From JBCDCU01 sp039180865 (GTDB lineage Bacteria > Pseudomonadota > Alphaproteobacteria > Rhizobiales > JACESI01): a stretch of 8,753 nucleotides of DNA. The translations under genes were made by a program, and so were the position numbers. The notes under the pieces are model-generated. The model did no database searches. It saw only the letters and a program-made list of their open reading frames with translations, and was not told where the DNA came from. Shown here in pieces: positions 1-6,069 of the stretch. Location: positions 1 to 8,753 of the forward strand of contig JBCDCZ010000192.1 in the NCBI GenBank assembly GCA_039180865.1. The letters run 5' to 3'. The stretch's first letter is position 1; each line of letters starts with the position of its first letter.

Positions 1-1
1 C

Positions 2-91
2 GCGCTCGCCGTACTTGGCATCTTTCTCTTCTACATCGTCGTGCTTCTCGAAAAGATCTTCGCTGGCTGGGCTGAGCGGGCCGCACAGTAA
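2..91 (+). CDS. ABC transporter permease, C-terminal end only (NitT/TauT type)
   Basis: Only the last 29 codons and a TAA stop are inside the window; the gene begins upstream. The visible peptide has a hydrophobic segment (about VLGIFLFYIVVLL) followed by a short charged and aromatic tail (EKIFAGWAERAAQ). This is the usual ending of inner-membrane permeases of the SsuC/TauC/NitT family, which carry nitrate, sulfonates, taurine or pyrimidine precursors together with a periplasmic binding protein and an ATPase. The fit is by pattern of the last helix and its tail, so the substrate cannot be read. It converges on a TfdA/TauD-type dioxygenase 11 bases away. That neighbour is in keeping with sulfonate or organic-acid uptake but does not prove it. 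Confidence 0.6.
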   Translation, partial: ALAVLGIFLFYIVVLLEKIFAGWAERAAQ

Positions 92-102
92 GAGCGCGCT
101 CA

Positions 103-996
103 TCAGGCCATGCGTATTGCGGAGAACCCGTCAGACTCTTGGACGCTGCTGCAGATGCTTGAGAGCTTGCGCGGTTCCTCATAGGGCCAGGGCGTGCCGC
201 GATGCATGACGGCGCGCTGGTCCCACATCAAAACATCGCCGACCTGCCAATGGTGGCTGTAGGTAAAGCGTGGCTCGGTACAAAAGGCGATGAGCTCCGA
301 TAAGAGGGCTGCGCTTTCCGCCTCGTCATAGCCGTCAATCCGAAATGCGTGGCTTGCGATGTAAAGCGCCTCGCGGCTGTTGATCGGATTTTTCCAGATC
401 GCGTTCCAGTGCTGCTCCGGCCATTTATGAAACATCGGCAGGCGCGCAAGTTCTTCGGAGATTTGCTTCCGCGAATGGCTCAAATGGTGCCAGATGCCGC
501 GCCCTCTGATCTTCGCTTTCATTGCGTCCGGCATGGCAGCCCAAGCAGCACGGGTGGATGCCAATTCCGTCGCTCCACCCGATGAGGGCACGATCCGGGC
601 TGTCGCCACATTCACAAGCGCCGGGACTGGCAAGAACGTGCTGTCGATGTGCCAGAGGAAATTCGACTTGAGATTCAGCGTGTGAAGATCGAAGGCATCG
701 GTCACGCTGCCGTCTTCTTTGATATTTGAAATTTCGGGTACTTTGAAGGCTTCGCCCGGTTTGCGATCATCGGCTTCCCGGTCTTCGATCGGACCGAAGA
801 AGGAATTGAGCTGGATATGATCCTCATCTGTGAGCGCCTGTTCTTTGAAGAGGAGCGCCGAATGCTCCTCAAAGAGGGTACGCATCGGCTGGAAGTCATC
901 TGTGGTCTTGATTTTGGTGAGATCGACATCGTGTACCTCGACGCCGAAGCAATCAGTGAGGGGCGTGGTTTTCAGGCTGTGAGTGAGGTCTGTCAT
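103..996 (-). CDS. TfdA/TauD-family 2-oxoglutarate-dependent Fe(II) dioxygenase
   Basis: A 297-residue enzyme of the TauD/TfdA family. These cytoplasmic oxygenases couple decarboxylation of 2-oxoglutarate to hydroxylation of a substrate such as taurine or a phenoxyacetate, often releasing the polar group. The iron-binding triad is visible as H116-x-D118 (in WHIDSTF) and H265 (in WDQRAVMHRG). Arg276, eleven residues after the last His, fits the residue that binds 2-oxoglutarate in TfdA. The HHWQVGDVLMWD block before it is typical. The start chosen is the ATG at 994-996, because GAGGGA sits 5 bases upstream and the family N-terminus (FGVEVHDVDL) follows. An in-frame ATG at 1063-1065 would add 23 unlikely residues and has no ribosome site. 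The true substrate is unknown; taurine is only one option, and the sequence resembles TfdA-like members more than TauD proper. Confidence 0.9.
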   Translation of the reverse strand: MTDLTHSLKTTPLTDCFGVEVHDVDLTKIKTTDDFQPMRTLFEEHSALLFKEQALTDEDHIQLNSFFGPIEDREADDRKPGEAFKVPEISNIKEDGSVTDAFDLHTLNLKSNFLWHIDSTFLPVPALVNVATARIVPSSGGATELASTRAAWAAMPDAMKAKIRGRGIWHHLSHSRKQISEELARLPMFHKWPEQHWNAIWKNPINSREALYIASHAFRIDGYDEAESAALLSELIAFCTEPRFTYSHHWQVGDVLMWDQRAVMHRGTPWPYEEPRKLSSICSSVQESDGFSAIRMA

Positions 997-1001
997 GCCG
1001 G

Positions 1002-1007
1002 TCCCTC
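1002..1007 (-). promoter_or_regulatory. Ribosome binding site that decides the dioxygenase start
   Basis: On the minus strand this reads GAGGGA, 5 bases before the ATG at 994-996. It favours that start over the longer in-frame reading beginning at 1065, which has no comparable site. Confidence 0.65.
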
Positions 1008-1157
1008 GGATCGCACCATGGATGTGACCGGGGAGTGTGTCATCAAATGAGGGGCGGATAAACATCGAAAGTTGGGTAGGCGGAGCAGCGACGGGATGTT
1101 GCCCACGGCTCGCCGCGATGCGATAGATGGAAACCTCTCAAATCTCCTGTCTCGCCT

Positions 1158-1607
1158 ATGTCATTGAGCCTCTCATATACTTTCCGAACCACCACCATCA
1201 TCCTCGCCATGGTCATTTTGGTGGCAGTGGCAAGAGCAGACGGAAGTCCACCGGCCTGTGAAGACTGGCAGGGTGAGTGGCAAGAAACGAAGATCTTCTT
1301 CGGTCTCAGCAAGAGCAGCAGAGAGGCGATTTCACGTCGCGCGGTGGATGCCTTTGTCCAGGAGGAGATCGTCAGAGCTTTTCCCGACGGTTTCACGCTT
1401 GTTGAAACAACCGGTTACTGGCGGGGCGACGACAGTTCCGAGACTTTTTATGAAAACGGTCTGATGCTCGTTCTGCTTCATCCGAAAACGACCGAAAGCA
1501 CCGGCAAGATCGACGCTTTGGCAACGGCCTTTCGGGCCCGGTTCGAGCAACAATCGGTTTTGATTGCGACGCAGCCAAGTTCCGTCCGAAGCTGCAACCG
1601 AGACTAA
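1158..1607 (+). CDS. Secreted DUF3574-family protein
   Basis: A 149-residue protein with an N-terminal signal peptide (hydrophobic core about residues 13-25, likely cut after ARA at 27). The mature part follows the DUF3574 pattern as I know it: a KIFFGLS strand at 45-51, FVQEEIVRAFPDGFTLVETTGYW at about 66-88 (given as a region), a LMLVLLHP strand at 102-109, and an AFRARFEQQSVL segment at 124-135. Cys34 and Cys146 flank the domain and could form a disulfide. The family's function is unknown; the signal peptide points to the periplasm or a lipid-free exported form. The ATG has no clear Shine-Dalgarno sequence, but no other start keeps the signal peptide. The gene is divergent from the dioxygenase, with 161 bases between the two start codons, and ends before a hairpin and the marR promoter region. 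Confidence 0.8.
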   Translation: MSLSLSYTFRTTTIILAMVILVAVARADGSPPACEDWQGEWQETKIFFGLSKSSREAISRRAVDAFVQEEIVRAFPDGFTLVETTGYWRGDDSSETFYENGLMLVLLHPKTTESTGKIDALATAFRARFEQQSVLIATQPSSVRSCNRD

Positions 1608-1618
1608 ATGGCTACGCT

Positions 1619-1641
1619 GATGAACCGATTGACGGTTCGTC
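1619..1641 (+). terminator. Hairpin after the DUF3574 gene, possible terminator
   Basis: Nine-base-pair stem (GATGAACCG pairing with CGGTTCGTC, one G-T wobble) with a 5-base loop, starting 12 bases after the stop codon. No run of T follows, so if it ends transcription it is not a classical intrinsic terminator. It could instead protect the 3' end of the mRNA. Confidence 0.35.
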
Positions 1642-1709
1642 CTCAAGAGAACACTGTTTATCGAGAACCGCAGATCTTTTATAAAAAAGTTTGATCTGGG
1701 TATTGAAAC

Positions 1710-1722
1710 ATATGTACATACA
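1710..1722. promoter_or_regulatory. Candidate MarR operator upstream of marR
   Basis: The sequence ATATGTACATACA contains the perfect 10-base palindrome TATGTACATA (1711-1720) and the half-site pattern TGTA-N2-TACA (1713-1722). It lies about 30 bases before the marR start, just after a TTGAAA (1703-1708) that could be a -35 box. Bound repressor would therefore block the promoter. A near copy lies downstream of the gene at 2218-2230 (12 of 13 bases the same). Autoregulation is usual for MarR proteins; binding here is inferred from position and symmetry. Confidence 0.55.
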
Positions 1723-1751
1723 TCTAATTCTCCTTTCGCAAACGGATCGAT

Positions 1752-2177
1752 ATGACCAACAGATATGTCGATGTTGAATGCGTCGTTCAGAATTTGCGGC
1801 GGGCGTCGCGCCTTGTATCAAGGCGATATGAGCAGGCGCTGAAACCGGTCAATTTGACGGCCAGCCAGTTTACGATTTTTCAATCGCTGACCGGGCGCAA
1901 GGGCCTGCCGCAGGGACGAATGGCAGATATTCTGGGCTTTGAGCAGACGACGTTAACGCGCTTGCTCAAACCGCTGGAAAAAAGGGGATTGGTTCTGATT
2001 GAACCCAATCCAAAAGACAGACGGGAGAAAACCGTTCGCCTGACGAAGGAAGGCGAAGCCCTGTTTAAAGAAGCAAAAACGCTCTGGAAGGCCGAGCAGG
2101 AAAAAAGCCTCGATGAGCTGAATGATGAAGAGTGGCAGGCCGTTAAAGGTGCGCTACGGAAACTATCCGAGATCTGA
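1752..2177 (+). CDS. MarR-family winged-helix transcriptional regulator
   Basis: A 141-residue MarR-type repressor or activator, normally a DNA-binding dimer released by a ligand or by oxidation. Visible parts are an N-terminal dimerisation helix (NLRRASRLVSRRYEQAL, 14-30), LTASQFTIFQSL (35-46), the recognition helix near FEQTTLTRLLKPLEKRG (63-79), the wing with DRREKTVRLT (89-98), and a C-terminal helix from about 100 on. Cys10 lies just ahead of the first helix. Related MarR proteins of this type often carry a Cys in this place, and OhrR senses peroxide with a nearby one, so redox sensing is possible but unproven. The start ATG at 1752 follows a weak GGAT. A palindrome upstream (1710-1722) and its near copy downstream (2218-2230) suggest it represses itself and the next genes. 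It runs in the same direction as the secreted genes that follow after a 326-base gap. Confidence 0.9.
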   Translation: MTNRYVDVECVVQNLRRASRLVSRRYEQALKPVNLTASQFTIFQSLTGRKGLPQGRMADILGFEQTTLTRLLKPLEKRGLVLIEPNPKDRREKTVRLTKEGEALFKEAKTLWKAEQEKSLDELNDEEWQAVKGALRKLSEI

Positions 2178-2196
2178 CCGGAAAGGACGAAGACAC

Positions 2197-2235
2197 ATGA
2201 ATTTCACTAGTTCTAATATATGTATATACAGGTAA
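2197..2235 (+). CDS. Possible 12-residue leader peptide (doubtful)
   Basis: ATG to TAA frame of 13 codons (peptide MNFTSSNICIYR), with GGAAAGGA ending about 10 bases upstream, a fair ribosome site. The second MarR-type palindrome lies inside it. The next ATG overlaps the stop (TAATG) but closes after two codons. It may be a chance frame. It is listed because its ribosome site is better than marR's own and it sits where a regulatory leader would be. Confidence 0.15.
   Translation: MNFTSSNICIYR
2218..2230. promoter_or_regulatory. Second candidate MarR operator, downstream of marR
   Basis: The sequence ATATGTATATACA matches the upstream site (ATATGTACATACA) in 12 of 13 bases and contains the perfect 10-base palindrome TGTATATACA (2221-2230). 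It starts 41 bases after the marR stop and 274 bases before the next solid start codon, so it would control a promoter for the secreted-protein genes. The AT-rich palindrome also resembles a -10 region (TATATG/TATATA), which would let the repressor cover the promoter. Confidence 0.5.
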
Positions 2236-2490
2236 TGAAATGAGATTTCTGATGTCTTCAAACCTGCTCCTGGGGGCTCCAGGACGCCAGTCCAGGCTGG
2301 AATAGGCAGATACCTCCATTCGCCGCGATAAGCCGCGTCGATCCTCCGAAAATGGAGACACAAACCAACGTTTGAGCGGCTCGCATGGGGCGGATCGCTC
2401 GGCGATCGGGTTCGTATTGACTTGGCCATGCTGTGCGCTTTCCCGCCGGCGTGATCACCCTATTGCGCGCTCGATTGCGCTTAAAAGAGA

Positions 2491-2495
2491 AAGGA
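2491..2495 (+). promoter_or_regulatory. Ribosome binding site that fixes the start of the four-cysteine protein
   Basis: AAGGA within AGAAAGGA, 8 bases before the ATG at 2504. It supports this start over the upstream TTG at 2372. Confidence 0.65.
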
Positions 2496-2503
2496 CTAAA
2501 GAC

Positions 2504-3136
2504 ATGCTCAGAGTGAAAAAAGGCGCTGCATTCGCAATCCTCGCCCTGATAGCGACCGGGTTCACAGGGACGTCCGGGTTTGCAAATCCCGCCGCGTCAT
2601 CCCTGCGTGAGGTAGAGGATACAAGCCGTGTTCAAAAGGCGGCACTCCCATCGAAAAAGGCAAAGGCTCTGAAACAGCTCTTTGATGAGGATGTTTCACC
2701 GAAAGGTTTCCGGTTTTGCGGCGTCGATCAGAAAACCGGCGAATGCAAGGGAAAGAGTGGGATGCGGGGTGCCGGGCTCGGCGGCACTTTGCTTCCACTG
2801 GTGCTTGAAATCAAAAGCGTAAAGATTCTGGAGCGGAGCCGGCAAGACGGCAAGCTATCCCTCAAGAGCAAATTCAAAGCGAGCGTTAACGGTATTCCCC
2901 CGGCCTGCGCGCGAACAACCGGCACAATCACGCTCTCGGCTTCTGAGCCAGCGGAACTCAACTACAAGAACTTTTACTGCAATTGGCTCGGGATCGGCAA
3001 CGTTCTGACGAAAGTCAAACTGACGATTGAGGATGTTGATCTCGAAGGCCGCAGGTTCTCCGGAAAATACAACGTTCGTTTCAACGGAACCGGCAATGTC
3101 TTTGGCACCGGCCGTTTCATCGCTTTTGCACGGTAG
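2504..3136 (+). CDS. Secreted protein of unknown family with four cysteines
   Basis: A 210-residue protein that I do not recognise. The start is the ATG at 2504, since AAGGA at 2491-2495 lies 8 bases before it and a clean signal peptide follows (MLRVKKG, then a hydrophobic stretch of about residues 8-25, cut near SGFA-NP at 27). A longer frame from TTG 2372 would bury the signal peptide. The mature protein begins with a charged, probably helical part (28-65). It then has Cys72 and Cys81 (FCGVDQKTGEC), a Gly-rich turn (MRGAGLGG, 87-94), and alternating hydrophobic strands with Cys135 (PPACARTTGT) and Cys159 (FYCNWLG). It ends in a strand-rich tail with Gly/Asn repeats (FNGTGNVFGTGRF). Even cysteine number and export suggest two disulfides in a beta-rich periplasmic or surface domain. 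Only 85 bases separate it from the fasciclin gene, so co-transcription is likely. Confidence 0.75.
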   Translation: MLRVKKGAAFAILALIATGFTGTSGFANPAASSLREVEDTSRVQKAALPSKKAKALKQLFDEDVSPKGFRFCGVDQKTGECKGKSGMRGAGLGGTLLPLVLEIKSVKILERSRQDGKLSLKSKFKASVNGIPPACARTTGTITLSASEPAELNYKNFYCNWLGIGNVLTKVKLTIEDVDLEGRRFSGKYNVRFNGTGNVFGTGRFIAFAR

Positions 3137-3159
3137 CGCTTACCGAAACCGGCAAAAAC

Positions 3160-3190
3160 GGTGTCGGGCGACGTCCCACTGCCCGACGCC
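3160..3190 (+). other. Strong intergenic hairpin between the two secreted-protein genes
   Basis: GGTGTCGGGC (3160-3169) pairs with GCCCGACGCC (3181-3190) in a 10-base-pair GC-rich stem with one G-T wobble and an 11-base loop. What follows is ACCCTTCAAAA, not a T run, so it is a poor intrinsic terminator. It ends 19 bases before the AAGGAG of the fasciclin gene. Likely roles are a processing or stabilising element, or partial termination, that sets the ratio of the two products. Confidence 0.5.
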
Positions 3191-3221
3191 ACCCTTCAAA
3201 ACCCAAACTAAGGAGTGAAAC

Positions 3222-3710
3222 ATGAAGAAAACCCTCGTATCTCTGTCGATTGCAACCGCGCTTTTTGCAGGAACACAGGCACAGGCGGCAAACATCGTCG
3301 AAGTTGCCCAGGAAGCCGGTACCTTCAACACACTGATTGCGGCAGCAAAAGCGGCGGGCCTTGCCGGTGCACTTGCGGAAGGCAAAAACCTGACCGTCTT
3401 TGCACCGACCGATGAAGCCTTTGCGGCGCTTCCCGAAGGAACGGTCGAGACCCTTTTAAAGCCGGAAAACAAGGACAAGCTCGTTGCGATCCTGAGCTAC
3501 CATGTGTTGCCGCGTAAGCTGAAATCGAACCAGCTTTCCAATGGCGCCATCCCGGTGAAAACTATCAAAAAGGGCGGCGACCGCACCTTGTCGGTTGCGA
3601 AATCTTCGAAAGGGGTCACGGTCGATAATGCGAAGGTCGTTGCTGCGGATATCAAGGCTGAAAACGGCGTCATCCATGTGATCGATTCTGTCCTGCTGCC
3701 GTCAAGCTAG
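3222..3710 (+). CDS. Secreted fasciclin (FAS1) domain protein
   Basis: A 162-residue protein with a signal peptide (MKKTLVSLSIATALFAGTQAQA, cut near residue 22-23) and a single FAS1 domain. The H1 motif is clear at TVFAPTDEAFAALP (58-71), the YH box at LSYHVLP (91-97), and the H2 motif at NGVIHVIDSVLLP (148-160). The length is normal for bacterial single-domain members, such as those related to mycobacterial MPT70 and the common alphaproteobacterial forms. FAS1 domains mediate adhesion or bind other envelope molecules; the partner here is unknown. AAGGAG at 3210-3215 lies 6 bases before the ATG. The gene probably shares a transcript with the four-cysteine protein upstream, and a MarR-type operator precedes both, so induction by a small molecule or redox signal is a reasonable guess. 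Confidence 0.95.
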   Translation: MKKTLVSLSIATALFAGTQAQAANIVEVAQEAGTFNTLIAAAKAAGLAGALAEGKNLTVFAPTDEAFAALPEGTVETLLKPENKDKLVAILSYHVLPRKLKSNQLSNGAIPVKTIKKGGDRTLSVAKSSKGVTVDNAKVVAADIKAENGVIHVIDSVLLPSS

Positions 3711-3724
3711 GATCGGATTGAAAG

Positions 3725-3737
3725 GCTTATCATAAGC
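3725..3737. promoter_or_regulatory. Perfect 13-base palindrome ahead of acnX, candidate operator
   Basis: GCTTAT-C-ATAAGC, two 6-base arms around one central base, 14 bases after the fasciclin stop codon. The single-base centre makes it a poor RNA hairpin and a better dimer-binding site. It lies 157 bases before the acnX start codon, upstream of any likely acnX promoter. No matching second copy was seen in the window. Confidence 0.3.
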
Positions 3738-3743
3738 GCGAGG

Positions 3744-3777
3744 CCGGGGTGCATTGGTGCCCCGGATTCGGCGTTTT
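3744..3777 (+). terminator. Probable terminator after the fasciclin gene
   Basis: CCGGGG (3744-3749) pairs with CCCCGG (3760-3765); two more pairs (CA/TG) can form inside after a small bulge. A short run of four T (3774-3777) follows after eight bases. It is GC-rich and in the right place, but the T run is short and distant, so it is a moderate candidate. Confidence 0.4.
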
Positions 3778-3894
3778 GAGAATGTGCTGAGGGCCAATCG
3801 TTTCATCACTATCGTCTGGCGAAGCAACCTCGGACTTGTCTCTGACGGAAACCGGGAACAGAATGGGGGCGCTATTATCGGGGACGAGCGACCG

Positions 3895-5148
3895 ATGATC
3901 CTGACAGAAGATGAAAAGGCGATCCTTTCCGGGACTTTCGGCAATGCCGGGGATCGAATGGCGATGGAGCTTGTCGTTGAGACGGCCCGCATGCTTGGAG
4001 CCGAGCGGCTCGTTGAGATCCATTCTAGCCATATCGACGGCTGTCTCTATCATGGCGATTCCGGCACGCTTTATTGCGAGAAACTTGCCGAGAACGGAGC
4101 GCGGGTGAAGGTGCCAGCCACCACCAATGTCGGTGCTCTTAATCTTCTAAAACCCGATCAATGCCGCCTTCCGCCAAATGAGCGCAAGATGGCATCCCGC
4201 CTGATGATGGCCCATGTTCAGATGGGGTGTACGGCGAGCTGGACCTGCGCACCCTATCAGGCCGGGGCGCGTCCCGCCTTCGGCGAACAGGTAGCCTGGG
4301 GAGAATCCAACGCGGTCGCCTTTGTGAATACGGTGCTTGGCGCAAGGACCAATCGTTATGGCGACTTCCTCGATATTGCCTGTGCGATTTCGGCGCGCGC
4401 ACCTTATGTTGGCTTGCACAAGCCTGAAAACCGCCATGCGAAGCTGGTTTTCGATGTTATGGGTCTATCTGACGCCCTGCGTCGGCAAAGCGCGTTCTAT
4501 CCGGTTCTCGGCGCAATCATCGGTCGTCACGCAGGCGAAACTGTTCCAGCGATTATTGGTATCCCGCCCGGCATAACCGAAGACCAATTAAAATCATTCT
4601 GTGCTGCAACCGCCTCAACCGGTGCGGTGGCTTTGACCCATATTGTCGGCATCACACCGGAAGCGCCGGATCTTCAAACGGCACTCGGCGGAGCCGAGCC
4701 GGAAGAAGTGGTCACGATCACACGGGAGATGGTGATCGGGGAGCGCGATCGCCTAACCCTTGCCGATGCAGGGGCGATTGACAGCGTCGCGCTCGGAAGT
4801 CCGCATTTCAGCACCGCAGAATGCCGGGACTTGCTCAGTCTTGCGGATGGTCAGCCTTTCAGGGTCCCGGTCTATGTCTGCCTCGGTCGCCATACGCTTG
4901 ATGAATTGGAGTCCGATGGCGCGGACAAAGGCCTCACGGAACTCGGCGTAGAATTTGTGGTCGACACTTGCGTGGTCGTGACCCCGATCCTTCCGGACGA
5001 GCCCGGTGTGATGATGACGAATTCGGCCAAGTTCGCCCACTACGCAACCGGCAATACAGGGCATCTGCCGGTCTTTGGAACGCTTTCAGATTGCGTAAAG
5101 AGCGCTCAGGCGGGTCATGTCGTCTGGGACCGGACAGTCTGGGCATGA
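3895..5148 (+). CDS. Aconitase X, large catalytic subunit (AcnX; hydroxyproline-type dehydratase family)
   Basis: A 417-residue cytoplasmic protein of the aconitase X (DUF521) family. These iron-sulfur dehydratases need a separate or fused swivel domain. Bacterial members act as cis-3-hydroxy-L-proline dehydratases and archaeal ones on mevalonate 5-phosphate. Visible family blocks are the start MILTEDEKAILSG, SSHIDGC (44-50), the TCAPY box with Cys118, WGESNAVAFVNTVLGARTNR (135-154), PPGIT (224-228), GSPHFS (301-306), VDTCVVV with Cys359 (356-362) and MTNSAKFAHY (374-383). Cys118 and Cys359 are candidate cluster ligands. Position 302 is Ser, where many type-II members have Cys (GCPH) as I recall. 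The ATG at 3895 is chosen because the family N-terminus begins there; an in-frame GTG at 3754 lies in the terminator hairpin. The stop overlaps the next start (ATGA), as expected for two subunits made together. The substrate is not certain from sequence. Confidence 0.9.
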   Translation: MILTEDEKAILSGTFGNAGDRMAMELVVETARMLGAERLVEIHSSHIDGCLYHGDSGTLYCEKLAENGARVKVPATTNVGALNLLKPDQCRLPPNERKMASRLMMAHVQMGCTASWTCAPYQAGARPAFGEQVAWGESNAVAFVNTVLGARTNRYGDFLDIACAISARAPYVGLHKPENRHAKLVFDVMGLSDALRRQSAFYPVLGAIIGRHAGETVPAIIGIPPGITEDQLKSFCAATASTGAVALTHIVGITPEAPDLQTALGGAEPEEVVTITREMVIGERDRLTLADAGAIDSVALGSPHFSTAECRDLLSLADGQPFRVPVYVCLGRHTLDELESDGADKGLTELGVEFVVDTCVVVTPILPDEPGVMMTNSAKFAHYATGNTGHLPVFGTLSDCVKSAQAGHVVWDRTVWA

Positions 5149-5993
5149 ATTGGCAATCAGAGGTTTTGATCGAAGGCGAGGCGGAAGGAGAAGTCCTTTT
5201 CCTCGAAGCACCGATCAGTTTCTGGGGTGGTGTGGATCCTGAAACGTCGAAGATCACGCTCATGGGACATCCGCAATATGGCGAGGCGATCGCGGGGAAA
5301 ATGCTGGCGATCCCGGACCTCATTGGCTCGAGCAGTTCGTCGGCAGTCTTGTTGGAGCTTCTGCATAGAAAAGAGGCTCCCAAGGCGCTTATCCTTGGCA
5401 TGCGCGATGCGATCTTGCCGGTCGGGGTTGTTGCCGCGCGGCAAATGAACTGGTCGAGTATCCCGGTGGTTGTTCTTCGCGACCCGTCGTTCAAGACGGG
5501 AGATATCATATCGATTTCCCGAACTGGGCTTATCGAGAAAACCCTCGAAATCAGACTGGCGGAAGACGATGATGTCGATGCGGTCAGGGCCTGTGCGGAA
5601 GAGGCGTTCCAACAATATGTCGACGCGATCGGCAAAAAGCCCGCTCCGATGGTCGCCGACTTCGATGCGTTCATCGATGCTGGCTGTGTCCATGTCGCGA
5701 CGGACGCTTCTGGTGATGTGATCGGTTACATCATCTTCTTCCCTCTGGAGGGTGATATGTTTCTCGAAAATGTCGCGGTGAAGCATTCGGCGGCGGGCAA
5801 GGGGGTCGGAAAACGGCTCATTTCCTTATGCGAGAAAGAGGCGCGGCTCTCCGGCTGCGATACGGTCAAACTCTATACGAATGAGAAGATGACCGGGAAT
5901 ATTTCGCTTTATCCGCAATTGGGATATCGCGAGACGGATCGCCGGACGGAAGATGGCTTTAAACGCGTCTTCTTCGAAAAAGAGCTTCGATAA
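5145..5993 (+). CDS. Aconitase X small (swivel) subunit fused to a GNAT acetyltransferase domain
   Basis: A 282-residue two-domain protein. Residues 1 to about 128 are the AcnX swivel domain (DUF126 type): a Gly-rich start, the conserved serine loop IGSSSSSAVLLELL (60-73) that closes the active site of the large subunit, VVVLRDPSFKTGD (108-120) and IISIS. Residues about 134-282 are a GNAT N-acetyltransferase: EIRLAEDDD (135-143), LENVAV (207-212), the acetyl-CoA loop AGKGVGKRL (217-225, with Ala where Gln/Arg is common), KLYTNEKMT (242-250), LYPQLGYRETDRR (255-267) and the end RVFFEKELR. The junction is read through in one frame with no stop or shift. Free AcnX swivel subunits are only about 130 residues, so the tail is an addition. 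The ATG overlaps the large-subunit stop by four bases (ATGA), implying coupled translation. The acetyl acceptor is unknown: it could be the AcnX substrate, its product, or a side product. Confidence 0.88.
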   Translation: MNWQSEVLIEGEAEGEVLFLEAPISFWGGVDPETSKITLMGHPQYGEAIAGKMLAIPDLIGSSSSSAVLLELLHRKEAPKALILGMRDAILPVGVVAARQMNWSSIPVVVLRDPSFKTGDIISISRTGLIEKTLEIRLAEDDDVDAVRACAEEAFQQYVDAIGKKPAPMVADFDAFIDAGCVHVATDASGDVIGYIIFFPLEGDMFLENVAVKHSAAGKGVGKRLISLCEKEARLSGCDTVKLYTNEKMTGNISLYPQLGYRETDRRTEDGFKRVFFEKELR

Positions 5994-6069
5994 TATCCAA
6001 TCTGATTGCGTGGGAAAGAGCGACAGTTTCTCAGTTGCCAGAGCTGGCGTTGTTGGCGCTTCTACGGGC

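Larger units (their letters stand above)
2178..2503. other. Non-coding stretch between marR and the four-cysteine protein gene
   Basis: 326 bases with no convincing gene. It holds the second MarR-type palindrome (2218-2230); a 12-codon reading frame at 2197-2235; a 6-base-pair hairpin with a 5-base loop (TCCTGG/CCAGGA, 2268-2284) without a T run; and the wide-spaced inverted repeat CTCCATT (2314-2320) / AATGGAG (2351-2357). A TTGACT near 2415-2420 could be a -35 element, but I see no good -10 partner. The coding frame of the next gene can be read back to a TTG at 2372, but that extension (rich in R, S, H and C) does not look like protein, so this is taken as a long leader or promoter region. 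Confidence 0.5.

Noticed and set aside
1043..1646. Minus-strand frames over the DUF3574 gene
   Set aside because: They show no domain pattern or ribosome site, while the plus frame has a signal peptide and family motifs.
3754..3894. GTG-initiated extension of the AcnX large subunit
   Set aside because: It begins within the likely terminator hairpin of the fasciclin gene and gives an Arg/Asn-rich leader not found in the family.
4968..5144. N-terminal extension of the swivel-GNAT protein
   Set aside because: The frame is open 59 codons upstream, but this stretch lies inside the AcnX large-subunit gene and is not swivel-like. The ATGA overlap at 5145 is the natural start.
4934..5674. Long minus-strand open frame (246 codons) across the AcnX genes
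   Set aside because: It lies opposite clearly recognisable AcnX sequence on the plus strand, and its composition (Ser/Arg-rich, no domain pattern) is that of a shadow frame. The same holds for the minus frame at 5157-5786.
5994..6069. Bidirectional terminator between the AcnX pair and lysR
   Set aside because: Only a 4-base-pair stem (GCCA/TGGC) and no T run on either strand could be found in this convergent gap.
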